Origin: Sphaerisporangium melleum
Lineage (GTDB): Bacteria; Actinomycetota; Actinomycetes; Streptosporangiales; Streptosporangiaceae
Direction: 5' to 3'
Assembly (NCBI RefSeq): GCF_014646695.1
Contig: NZ_BMNT01000031.1
Span: forward strand, 1-34,484
Length of the DNA stretch: 34,484 nucleotides
Position numbers and translations under genes: made by a program. Positions 15,150 to 25,142 of the stretch are shown one piece after another. The notes under the pieces were generated by a model. It did not search any database. It was not told where the DNA came from and was given only the letters and a program-made list of their open reading frames with translations. Position 1 is the stretch's first letter. Each line of letters opens with the position of its first letter.

Positions 15150-15566
15150 TCAGGCGTTCAGCGCCTCCGCGGCGGCGGGGCTGCTGTCGCGGAGGAACTG
15201 CGCGCAACGCTCGGCCTCGTCCTTCTCGCCGATCGCCAGGGCGGCGCGGGCGAGCGCGTTGAGGCAGCGCAGGAACCCGCGGTTGGGCTCGTGCTCCCAG
15301 GGGATGGGACCGTGCCCCTTCCAGCCCGCCCTGCGCAACTGGTCCAGGCCGCGGTGGTATCCGGTGCGGGCGAAGGCGTAGGAGGTGACCGCGTGCCCGG
15401 CCGCGAACGCCTCGTCGGCGAGCGCTCCCCAGGCCGCCGAGTAGGCGGGGAAGCGCGCGGCGACATCGCTGGCCTTGGCTCCGGCCTCCAGCGCCTGCCT
15501 GGCCTCCGGGGTGTCCGGCAGGTAGGCCGGCGGGGGACCGGCAAGAAGGTTCTCGTGCGTATCCAT
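15150..15566 (-). CDS. DUF3151-family protein
   Basis: A 138-aa soluble, mainly helical protein of unknown function, matching the actinobacterial DUF3151 family (Rv0358-like), which is typically next to purA. The N-terminal HENLLAGPPPAYLPDTPEA and the later LADEAFAAGHAVTSYAFARTGYHRGLDQLRRAGW (given in part) are the family's hallmark segments. The last 45 residues resemble a TPR-like helical pair (CLNALARAALAIGEKDEAERC). The ATG at 15566 is preferred; a GTG two codons upstream is also possible, and neither has a Shine-Dalgarno site. It is co-oriented with purA, 140 bp upstream. Function is unknown; the family call rests on recalled sequence similarity. Confidence 0.82.
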   Translation of the reverse strand: MDTHENLLAGPPPAYLPDTPEARQALEAGAKASDVAARFPAYSAAWGALADEAFAAGHAVTSYAFARTGYHRGLDQLRRAGWKGHGPIPWEHEPNRGFLRCLNALARAALAIGEKDEAERCAQFLRDSSPAAAEALNA

Positions 15567-15667
15567 GGCCACAGTCTTATCGTTGTTAGGGTCTCGCGGT
15601 CATGTTCCCCGGTGTGACCTTGCGCGCACGCCGCGGGAAAGACCGCCTGCCGTGCCGCCCGCGCCGG

Positions 15668-17583
15668 TCACCGCAGCCGCCGGAGCAGGGCTCGGGCGCC
15701 ACGCCGGGGGGAGACGACCGGACGGGTCCGCCCGCCGCCCTCCCCGCCTCGATCGCCGCCGCGCTCGCCCTGCTCCCCGTCCCGGCCCGCCCCGTTCTGC
15801 TCGATCCGGCCGTCCTGGCCGTCCTGGGCGCCTTCCGCGGCCCCGCCGGTCAGCGCGGCGAGCCGGTCGGCCAGGCGGGCGTTCTCGGCGCGCAGGCGCG
15901 CGATCTCGCGGGTGAGCGCGGGGTCGTCCGTCTTGCCGCGCTCGGGCGGCTCGGCGTCGGCGGCCGCCAGGAAGCCGAGGCTCGCGCCGTCCACCCAACG
16001 GGTGCCCGCCACGTCGTCCACCGCCGCGTCCAGCGACTCGCCCTCGGCGCGCACCAGGGCGGCGCGGGCGAACGCCGCGGTGCGCTCCAGCCGGGCCGCG
16101 ATGACCTCGTCCGCCTCGTCCAGGGCCACGCTGACCAGCCCGTCGCCCCGTTCTACCGCCTGCCGCACCAGCCGCCGCAGCGTCTCGGGCCCGGGCACCC
16201 ACCCCGCGGGGCACAGCAGCCGGTACGGCACCGGGGCGACGGTCTCGGGCACGCTCTCGGCGAAGCGCACGCGCGGCTCGCCGCGGTACAGCCCGCGCAC
16301 CATCAGCAGGTCGAGCAGGGGGCTGTCCAGCGGGTTGCGCCGGTCCTCGCGGACCGACTCCCACGGCCCGACCAGCGTGATCCGGATGTCGTTCAGGGTG
16401 CTCGCGAGCAGGCCGTCCACGGTGGCCCGCAGGTCGTCGTACGAGGCGCCCGCCGCCTCGACCACCACATCCACGTACGGCACCAGCCACTGGCGGCGCG
16501 GGTGGGTGCGCCGCCAGCGCATCACGGGGATGTGGTCGGGCACGAACACCTGGTTGTAGCGGCGGACCTGATCGCCGTCGCGCATCATCATCGAGGCGCC
16601 GAGATGCCGGCTGCGGGCCTCGGGGGCGAGGACGAACGCCGCGCCCTCCTGAGCGAGCCGGTAGCCGAGCTCGGTGTCCTCGCCGAGGACCAGCCCGGTG
16701 TCCAGCGGGCCGGCCGCGCGCAGCAGGCGGGTGTTCACCGACGCGGCGTTGGTCACGTGGACGCGGTAGGCGGCGTCGCCCGCCGTGCGCAGCCCGTCGG
16801 TCCGTTCGGCGAGGTCGACGATCCAGGAGTGCGGCTCGCTCGCGGCCTCGTCGAACAGCTTCTCGGTGGCGGCGGCGCTCACCGCCGCGTGCACCTCGGC
16901 GGGGCGCAGCGCGCCCGGCCGGTGGTCGACGTAGCGCACGTACCCCATGACCACCAGGTAGCCGGCGAGGTGGTGCCAGCGCATGTGCGCCTCCACCTCG
17001 TCGTGGAAGGTCACCATGTCGGCGTCCAGCCAGTGGACGACGTCGCCGCCGGCGAGGGCGAGGCCGGTGTTGCGGGCGTTGGACCGGCCGCGCGACCCCG
17101 GCTCGGTGGTGACCAGCCGGGTGTTGTCCGGCACGATCTCGGGCAGGCGCAGCGCGGGGGAGGTGCCGTCGTCGACGACGATGACCTCCATCAGGTGCCG
17201 GGGGTAGCTCTGCGCCGCCAGGGCGGCCAGGGTGAGGTCGAGCTTGTCCTGGTGCCCGTACGCGGCGATCACCACACTGACCGTCAGCCGGGGCGTCCAC
17301 GCGCCGGGTTCGGGCGGCGTGAGCACCCCGTAGTCGTTGTGCCGGATCCTCGGCCAGGTCGTCCCCACCGGCCCGGCCACCCTTCCGGGTGCCCCCGGCG
17401 TCCCGTTGGATCCGGTGTCCGGCCCCGAAGCCCCCGCGCCACCGGCCGGCCCCGACCGCCTGGTCCCGTCGGCCGCGCTGGTAGGCCCGGTCGCCGTCGG
17501 CCGGCTGGACGGCTCGGAGCGCCGTGCCCGCTCGGGCTCCCCTGTCCGGCCGGTCGGCTCGGATGGCGGCTGAGGTCGCTGCG

Positions 17584-17602
<19 letters not shown>
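15668..17602 (-). CDS. Large family-2 glycosyltransferase with tandem GT-A-like domains
   Basis: A 644-aa protein. Residues 1-100 are low-complexity (Pro/Gly/Ser/Arg). Residues about 106-330 are a GT2 GT-A domain: LTVSVVIAAYGHQDKLDLTL, the nucleotide-binding IVVDDG (142-146), RGRSNARNTGLA, and the metal-binding WLDADM (D193, D195). Residues about 385-560 look like a second, degenerate GT-A fold (YVDVVVEAAGASYDDLRATV) without a DXD. A coiled coil (about 590-610) and a Gly/Arg-rich tail follow. It probably transfers a sugar from a nucleotide donor to a surface glycan; no membrane helices are seen. The ATG at 17602 lies within the end of the upstream GT gene (19-bp overlap), indicating translational coupling. 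It is the last gene of a four-gene operon. Confidence 0.85.
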
Positions 17603-19781
<2,179 letters not shown>

Positions 19782-19785
<4 letters not shown>

Positions 19786-20906
19786 CGGGGGGCCTGCTTG
19801 AGGATGATGGCGCCCTTCTCGGCGGGGTGGGCGGCGCCGGTCAGTTCGGGGTGCTCGCGCAGCCAGCGGTCGGTGATCTCGCGCTCGTCGGCGCGGGCGG
19901 TGTCGTCCATGACGAACCAGGCGTCCTGCGCGCAGCGGGGCAGCAGCACCGGCAGCGCGGGGTAGCGGGCGAACGGGCCGGTGGCGCCGGGCGGGCCGTC
20001 CACGAAGACCAGGCCGATGCCGTGCAGATCCTCCACCGCCCGGGTGTCGTACCAGGGGAAGCTCTCCGCCTGCTCGGCCCCGGCAGGACTCCAGGGGACG
20101 AGGGGGGCGTGGCGGATCTCGACGACGTCCTGCAGTTCGTGGGCGAGGACGAGGTCTCTGGAGGCCTCGGCGTAGCGCTCGTCGTGCTCCAGGGCGACGA
20201 CGCGCCCGCCGCCGAACCGCTGGACGGCGTAGCCCAGCCACACGCTCGACGCCCCGCTCCCGCACTCCACGATGATCTTGGGGTGCTCGGCCGCGACACG
20301 CTCGACGAGCAGGCGCAGCACGTCGGGGGAGGCGGCCCAGCCGCGCAGCCGGGGCAGCGGCGCCCGTGGGCGCAGCAGGGCGCGCAGGTCGATGAGCGCC
20401 TCGAGCTGCGCGTAGTCCTGGCGGGCGGACCTGGCCAGCTCCTTGTGCCCGTCCCGTACGCTGCCGCCGAGCGCGGTCACCGCCTTCTCGACGCGGGTCA
20501 CGGCGCCGGCGAGGCGCTCGACGCGGGCGGCCTGGGCGGTCAGCTCGACGCGGTCCTCGCCGAGGGCGGCGAGGACGGGACGCGACTGTTCCCGCGCGGC
20601 GTCCGCCAGCCTGCCGGTGAGCCCTTCGACGGTGGCGGTGAGCCGGGCGAGGCTCTGCTCCGCCCTGGCCAGCGAGGCTTCCTGGCGCTTGGTGCGCGCG
20701 TCGATGCGCAGCGCCTTGCCATCGGTCCTGCGCAGGGCGGCGGCGGTGACGGCGGCCGTGGCCAGGACCAGGAGCGAGACGGCCAGCCCGGCGGCGGCGA
20801 TGGGTTCAACGGCGCCCGCAGCGGACAGCGACACCAGTGCGATCACGGCCGCGGCGGTGAGAGCGGCGCCGAAGATCAGCAGGTGGCGTGGAGATAATGT
20901 CCGCAT
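19782..20906 (-). CDS. Membrane-anchored coiled-coil class I methyltransferase
   Basis: A 374-aa protein with two N-terminal membrane helices (about 8-30 and 38-58), a coiled coil (about 66-150) and a C-terminal SAM-dependent methyltransferase-like domain (about 185-374, Methyltransf_24 type). Motif I is IIVECGSGASSVWLGYA (211-227); the acidic strand end VVALEHDERYAEAS and LVFVDGPPGATGPFARYPAL follow. The helical hairpin would tether it to the inner face of the membrane. It likely methylates a glycan or lipid-linked intermediate made by the neighbouring glycosyltransferases; this is inference. The ATG at 20906 has AAAGGGA 4 nt upstream. It is coupled by ATGA to the downstream GT gene and lies 49 nt after the 234-aa gene. 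Confidence 0.82.
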
Positions 20907-20955
20907 ATGTTCCCTTTCTGGATGTTTCAGGCAGGGGATCCCAGACTATGCAGGG

Positions 20956-21660
20956 TCAGGTAAAGGGCTCCCAGGAGACGCGGGAGCCGTACTCGCCGCG
21001 CCGGGGGGCGAGCATGCTCGCCCAGGTGAGGACGTGGAGCGGGCCGGACCGGCGCGCCCGCTCAGCACACGCATCCGGGTCGTGCGGGATGGCCGCTAAT
21101 CGCGGTTCGCCCGCCTCGGCGGCCGGCCGGACGGGCCCGGCGGCGGGGGTGCGCCGGGCGGTGCCGGGCGACAGGTGCCCGACCTCGCGGAACGGCCTCT
21201 CGTCTCCGCGTGGCGTGGTCATCACCGGCAGGTTCGCCCAGGCCGATCCGTCGGCGCGCAGCGGGCCGCCGTCCAGCCGGGTGCGGGGGTGGATGCGGGC
21301 GGAGAAGTACGGGGCGTCGCCGTGCGGGCGGACGTGCGGGTCGTTCAGGTCGAAGGCGCCGGGGTGCGGCCCGGCGCCGCCGGGGCCGGGCGCGAGGAGG
21401 GCGGCCATGCGACGTGCGATGGCGTCCTGCCGGGAAAGCGGATGAGGGAGCCCGCCGGCCACCGGCCACTTCAGGTGGCCCGGCCGTGGGCCGGACGTCC
21501 GGCTCTCGGGCTCGCCGGCGCACCACGGCACGGTGAGCGGGGACCGGCGCACCTCGTCCAGGCCGGGCGGCGAAGCCGGCAGCGGCCGCTGGATCGTGCG
21601 CGCGTCCCACTTCCCGATGGGACCGCCCACATTTGGTCGCGATCGGTAGGAGCCGAACAT
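20956..21660 (-). CDS. Unknown 234-aa protein, first gene of the glycosyltransferase operon
   Basis: Not recognised. Codon third positions are strongly G/C and the frame is uninterrupted, so it is probably real. It is Pro/Arg/Gly-rich with several short conserved-looking blocks (FGSYRSRPNVGGPIGKWDAR, VPWCAGEPESRTSG, FDLNDPHVRPHGDAPYFSAR). No membrane helix or signal peptide is seen. The ATG at 21660 is supported by a TAGCAT -10 hexamer ending 7 nt upstream, the geometry of a leaderless transcript. It is 49 nt upstream of the methyltransferase gene and is probably co-transcribed with the glycan genes. It might be an adaptor or a small enzyme of that pathway; no function is assigned. Confidence 0.65.
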   Translation of the reverse strand: MFGSYRSRPNVGGPIGKWDARTIQRPLPASPPGLDEVRRSPLTVPWCAGEPESRTSGPRPGHLKWPVAGGLPHPLSRQDAIARRMAALLAPGPGGAGPHPGAFDLNDPHVRPHGDAPYFSARIHPRTRLDGGPLRADGSAWANLPVMTTPRGDERPFREVGHLSPGTARRTPAAGPVRPAAEAGEPRLAAIPHDPDACAERARRSGPLHVLTWASMLAPRRGEYGSRVSWEPFT

Positions 21661-21667
21661 TCAGCTC

Positions 21668-21673
21668 ATGCTA
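21668..21673 (-). promoter_or_regulatory. -10 box of the glycosyltransferase operon (leaderless type)
   Basis: TAGCAT, then 7 nt, then the ATG at 21660. The surrounding 21661-21735 is the most AT-rich stretch of the neighbourhood, as expected for a promoter. Confidence 0.55.
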
Positions 21674-21737
21674 ACCACTTATTGCTGCGACAACCTCCAG
21701 CCCATCTCTTTTCTCGCATTTCTCAGGAAATTCCCAT

Positions 21738-21768
21738 GGAACGGGCAGGCCACCGGCCTGCCCGTTCC
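21738..21768 (-). terminator. Terminator after fba
   Basis: A perfect 14-bp stem (21738-21751 with 21755-21768; arms GGAACGGGCAGGCC and its complement) with a 3-nt loop, 50 nt past the fba stop codon. The tail on the fba-sense strand is only mildly T-rich. Confidence 0.8.
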
Positions 21769-21817
21769 AAAGTCAGGGCGGCTTCGACTACAAGATCACC
21801 CGGATGTCAGAGCGGCG

Positions 21818-22840
21818 TCAGGCCATCTTGTTGCCCGCGGACAGCAGGTCCTCGCAGGCCGTGACCACGCGGGCCGCCATGCCGGCCTCGGCCGACTTGC
21901 CCCACGAACGCGGGTCGTACTCCTTCTTGTTGCCCACGTCACCGTCGATCTTCAGCACGCCGTCGTACTTACGGAACATGTGATCGGCCACCGGGCGGGT
22001 GAAGGCGTACTGCGTGTCGGTGTCGATGTTCATCTTCACCACGCCATAGGAGATCGCCTCGCGGATCTCTTCCAGGGTCGAGCCTGAGCCGCCGTGGAAC
22101 ACCAGGAAGAACGGCTTCTCCTGGTCGTGCTTGGCGCCGACGACGTCCTGGATGTCCTTCAGCACGCTCGGGCGCAGCTTGACGTGACCCGGCTTGTAGA
22201 CGCCGTGCACGTTGCCGAACGTCGCCGCCAGCAGGTAGCGGCCGTGGTCGCCGAGACCGAGCGCCTCGGCGGTGGCCAGGGCGTCCTCGGGCGTGCTGTA
22301 CAGCTTCTCGTTCATCTCGCCGACGACGCCGTCCTCCTCGCCGCCGACGACGCCGATCTCGGCCTCCAGGACGACGTTCACCGCGGCGGCCTTCTCGAGC
22401 AGCTCGCGGGCGATCTGGAGGTTCTCGTCCAGCGGGCAGGCCGAGCCGTCCCACATGTGCGACTGGAACAGCGGGTCCTTGCCCTGGGCGACGCGCTCAC
22501 GGGAGATCTCCAGCAGCGGGCGCACGAAGCCGTCCAGCTTGTCCTTCGGACAGTGGTCGGTGTGCAGGGCGATGTTCACCGGGTACTTCGCCGCGACGGC
22601 GCGGGCGTACTCGGCCAGGGCCACGGCCCCGGTCACCATGTCCTTCACCGACTGCCCGGAGAGGTATTCGGCGCCGCCGGTCGAGACCTGGATGATCCCG
22701 TCACTCTCGGCCTCGGCGAAACCGCGCAGGGTGGCGTTCAACGTCTGAGAGGAGGTCACGTTGATCGCCGGGTATGCGAAACCATTGGCCTTGGCCCGGT
22801 CGAGCATCTCGGCGTAGACCTCTGGGGTCGCGATGGGCAT
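21818..22840 (-). CDS. fba: Class II fructose-bisphosphate aldolase
   Basis: A 340-aa zinc-dependent aldolase that cleaves fructose 1,6-bisphosphate to dihydroxyacetone phosphate and glyceraldehyde 3-phosphate in glycolysis and reverses this in gluconeogenesis. Key sites are NIALHTDHCPKDKL (catalytic Asp and zinc His), LEAEIGVVGGEEDGV, TFGNVHGVYKPGHVKL (zinc His), VFHGGSGST (zinc His and phosphate loop) and KMNIDTDTQYAFTRP. It belongs to the long class IIA type by length. The ATG at 22840 has GGGAG 9 nt before it; an ATG three codons upstream overlaps that site and the further TTG is unlikely. It is divergent from the DedA gene, an arrangement also found in mycobacteria. Confidence 0.97.
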   Translation of the reverse strand: MPIATPEVYAEMLDRAKANGFAYPAINVTSSQTLNATLRGFAEAESDGIIQVSTGGAEYLSGQSVKDMVTGAVALAEYARAVAAKYPVNIALHTDHCPKDKLDGFVRPLLEISRERVAQGKDPLFQSHMWDGSACPLDENLQIARELLEKAAAVNVVLEAEIGVVGGEEDGVVGEMNEKLYSTPEDALATAEALGLGDHGRYLLAATFGNVHGVYKPGHVKLRPSVLKDIQDVVGAKHDQEKPFFLVFHGGSGSTLEEIREAISYGVVKMNIDTDTQYAFTRPVADHMFRKYDGVLKIDGDVGNKKEYDPRSWGKSAEAGMAARVVTACEDLLSAGNKMA

Positions 22841-23077
22841 CGGAGTCATCTCCCTAGAAGCAGCGAATCGGCTGGCAGAGCGGGGCTGGAGCGCCCAATG
22901 GGCAAGTATTCCCAAGCAGCGGCGGTGCAGGAAGGAGGAGCACGGCTCTTGTTCTCCCGCCTGCGCCCCTTGATTCCCGCCGCGGAGCGTGCTAGCCGCG
23001 ACACGCGAGGCCGCCCGGCCATCACGGGTTTTCTACCCGGACCCACCCTCTCGCACTCCGGACCGCTCTGTCAGCGG

Positions 23078-23083
23078 TACCCT
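23078..23083 (+). promoter_or_regulatory. -10 box of the DedA gene (leaderless type)
   Basis: TACCCT, 8 nt before the ATG at 23092 (5 nt before the overlapping GTG at 23089). There is no Shine-Dalgarno site. Confidence 0.4.
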
Positions 23084-23091
23084 CGTGCGTG

Positions 23092-23784
23092 ATGGACCTC
23101 GCGAATCTTCTGGACGCCCAGTGGTGGATCGTCACCTTCGGGCTCATCGGCATCCTGGCGATCATATTCGCCGAGACGGGGCTGCTCGTCGGGTTCTTCC
23201 TGCCCGGTGACTCGCTGCTCGTGGTCGCGGGCATGGGAGCGTCCGCCGCGGTGGCCTCCTCCGTCGGGCTCGACGCGCCCTTCCCGCTGCCCGTCCTGCT
23301 CATCGCGGCGCCGCTGTGCGCCATCGCGGGCGCCCAGCTCGGCCACTACTTCGGTGCCAAGACCGGCCCCCGGCTGTTCTCCCGGCCCGACTCCCGGCTG
23401 TTCAAGCGGGAGTACGTCGAGAAGGCCGAGCACTACTTCGCCAAGTTCGGCCCGTCCAAGGCCGTGGTGCTCGCGCGGTTCATCCCGATCGTCCGCACGT
23501 TCCTCAACCCGGTCGCCGGCATGCTCGGCATGCCCACGTCCCGGTTCTTCCTGTGGAACGTCGTGGGCGGCCTGCTGTGGACCGAGTCGCTGCTGCTCTT
23601 CGGGTACTTCGCCGGCAGCACCATCCCCAACGTCGACCGCTACATCCTGCCCGGCGCGGCGGTGATCGTCCTGCTGTCGGTGATCCCGATCATCCGCGAG
23701 ATCCTCAAGGGCCGCAAGGAGGCGAAGGCCGCGCCGGTGGCCGAGCCGCGCGGCCGCCACCACCGGGACACCACTCCGCTCTAG
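23092..23784 (+). CDS. DedA-family (VTT domain) membrane protein
   Basis: A 230-aa polytopic DedA/VTT protein. DedA proteins act in membrane lipid flipping and homeostasis, including undecaprenyl-phosphate recycling, and in envelope stress tolerance. Evidence: IIFAETGLLVGFFLPGDSLL (the conserved E...FLPGD re-entrant motif, about 22-41), GAQLGHYFGAKTGP, and FGPSKAVVLARFIPIVRTFLNPVAGM with the second re-entrant loop and the essential Arg residues (given in part), then C-terminal helices. The tail is basic (GRKEAKAAPVAEPRGRHH). Start: ATG at 23092, with an in-frame GTG just before it. It is divergent from fba and followed by a weak hairpin and the small membrane protein gene. Confidence 0.93.
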   Translation: MDLANLLDAQWWIVTFGLIGILAIIFAETGLLVGFFLPGDSLLVVAGMGASAAVASSVGLDAPFPLPVLLIAAPLCAIAGAQLGHYFGAKTGPRLFSRPDSRLFKREYVEKAEHYFAKFGPSKAVVLARFIPIVRTFLNPVAGMLGMPTSRFFLWNVVGGLLWTESLLLFGYFAGSTIPNVDRYILPGAAVIVLLSVIPIIREILKGRKEAKAAPVAEPRGRHHRDTTPL

Positions 23785-23807
23785 CCCACCCTTCCCGATA
23801 GGTGGGC
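23784..23807 (+). terminator. Weak hairpin after the DedA gene
   Basis: GCCCACC / GGTGGGC, a 7-bp stem with a 10-nt loop, immediately after the stop codon. It has no U-tract. Confidence 0.35.
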
Positions 23808-23855
23808 CCGCAGGGAAAGTCCTGTTCGAGGGGCCTCTCCCGGACGCGCAGGCGC

Positions 23856-23861
23856 TACTCT
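23856..23861 (+). promoter_or_regulatory. -10 box of the RodZ-C-like gene (leaderless type)
   Basis: TACTCT followed by 7 nt and the GTG at 23869: canonical leaderless spacing. There is no Shine-Dalgarno site. Confidence 0.5.
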
Positions 23862-23868
23862 CCGGTAT

Positions 23869-24345
23869 GTGGGACGCCACAGTTCCGACCCGATCGGCTT
23901 CGCCCGCCTGCTGCTGGTGGGCTTGGCGATCTTGGTGCTGCTCGCGCTGCTCGCGCTGGGCGGAGTGTCCCTGGTGGGCTCGCTGAACTCTGACGCCGTG
24001 CCGTCGCCGACCGCCGCGGTCGCCGAGTCCGGCCCGGACGTCACCGCGCCGCCCGCGTCCCCGTCCCCGGCGGGCCCGATCTCCTCACCCGGGTCCGAAG
24101 TGCCCACCGTCCTCGTCGAGTGCCAGGCCGACCTGTGCCCGCTGTTCGTCCGGATCACCGGCGGCGACATCGTGGAGGACCGCGACCTGCGCCGCGGCCA
24201 GCAGGCCGCCTACTTCCAGCGGGCTCTCGACGTCGTGCTCGGCGACGCCTCCACCGTGTACGTCGAGGTCAACGGCGTGGCGCGTCCCCCCGGCAAGCCG
24301 GGGGAACGGCTGACCATGAAGGTCAAGCGCGACGTCTCCTCCTGA
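23869..24345 (+). CDS. Single-pass membrane protein with RodZ-C-terminus-like (DUF4115) domain
   Basis: A 158-aa protein. Residues 1-13 are cytosolic, 14-36 a Leu/Ala-rich membrane helix, 37-78 a Pro/Ser/Ala-rich extracytoplasmic linker, and 79-158 a beta-rich domain. That domain's spacing (GGDIVEDRDLRRGQQAAYF, then DVVLGDASTVYVEVNGVARP) matches the DUF4115 domain at the periplasmic end of RodZ. Two Cys residues (VECQADLC, about 84 and 89) could form a disulfide outside the cell. Unlike full RodZ it lacks the cytosolic HTH, so it is at most a partial analogue; an envelope or cell-shape role is inference. The GTG at 23869 is supported by the -10 spacing. Its 3' end faces pyrE with a 25-nt gap. 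Confidence 0.72.
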   Translation: MGRHSSDPIGFARLLLVGLAILVLLALLALGGVSLVGSLNSDAVPSPTAAVAESGPDVTAPPASPSPAGPISSPGSEVPTVLVECQADLCPLFVRITGGDIVEDRDLRRGQQAAYFQRALDVVLGDASTVYVEVNGVARPPGKPGERLTMKVKRDVSS

Positions 24346-24370
24346 GAGCGCGGCGGCGCTGGCCGGTGAC

Positions 24371-24907
24371 CTAGTCCAGACCGAGATCGGTGAGGGTGTA
24401 GGCCGTGCGGTAGGGCAGGCCGGCCGCCTCGATCGCCGCCGCCGCGCCGCGGTCGACGATGGTCGCGACACCGACGATCTCGGCCCTGGCCTCGCGCAGC
24501 GCCTCCACCGCCGTCAGCACCGACGACCCGGTGGTCGAGGTGTCCTCGACGGCGAGCACCCGGCGGCCGGCGACGTCCGGGCCCTCGACGCGGCGCTGCA
24601 GGCCGTGCGCCTTGCCCGCCTTGCGGACCACGAAAGCGTCCAGCGTCCGGCCGCGCGCGGCGGCGGCGTGCAGCATGGCGGCGGCCACCGGGTCCGCCCC
24701 GAGCGTCAGCCCGCCGACGGCGTCGTACCCGAGGTCCTCGGTCAGGTCCAGCATCACCCGGCCCACGAGCGGGGCGGCGGCGCCGTCCAGCGTGATGCGC
24801 CGAAGATCCACATACCAGTCGGCCTCGCGCCCGGAGGAGAGCACCACCCGGCCGTGCACCACGCCCTTTTTCTTGATCTCATCCAGCAGATTCCCACGAT
24901 CGCTCAT
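24371..24907 (-). CDS. pyrE: Orotate phosphoribosyltransferase
   Basis: A 178-aa cytosolic homodimer that makes orotidine 5'-monophosphate from orotate and PRPP in de novo pyrimidine synthesis. Signatures: VLSSGREADWYVDLRRITLD (orotate/ribose region), VGGLTLGADPVAAAM, FVVRKAGKAHG (catalytic Lys loop) and the PRPP-binding VLAVEDTSTTGSSVLTAVEA. Length is typical of the short actinobacterial form. The ATG at 24907 (MSDRGNLLDEI) is chosen over an upstream in-frame ATG because the -10 TAGGCT ends exactly 7 nt before it, fitting a leaderless mRNA, and no Shine-Dalgarno site is present. In mycobacteria pyrE lies in the same broad region as purA and fba. Confidence 0.95.
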   Translation of the reverse strand: MSDRGNLLDEIKKKGVVHGRVVLSSGREADWYVDLRRITLDGAAAPLVGRVMLDLTEDLGYDAVGGLTLGADPVAAAMLHAAAARGRTLDAFVVRKAGKAHGLQRRVEGPDVAGRRVLAVEDTSTTGSSVLTAVEALREARAEIVGVATIVDRGAAAAIEAAGLPYRTAYTLTDLGLD

Positions 24908-24914
24908 GGGGGCA

Positions 24915-24920
24915 AGCCTA
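24915..24920 (-). promoter_or_regulatory. -10 box of pyrE (leaderless type)
   Basis: TAGGCT on the minus strand, the same hexamer as the tenA promoter, 7 nt before the pyrE ATG. Confidence 0.55.
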
Positions 24921-25142
24921 GAGAGGTCCGATTCGCGACGACTGCCCGGCCACTCGTTTATCACCCCAGGTCGGGAATAGGGCGCAAACTGATACGGTCT
25001 GCCATGAACGTTCCTGCATATGGTCAGGCGCGGGCCGAATCGCCGGGATTCACCCTCGCACGATCAGTGGCTTCATTACCCTGAGATAGGGCCGGGGTTC
25101 GGCCGCCACCGGACCCGGGTCATGAAGAAAGGGCGGTGTCGC

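Noticed and set aside
25004-25084. A 26-codon ORF (MNVPAYGQARAESPG...) upstream of the NYN gene with a TACGGT hexamer before it
   Set aside because: Spacing between hexamer and ATG is too short (5 nt), it has no Shine-Dalgarno site or recognisable similarity, and it overlaps the promoter region of the NYN gene.
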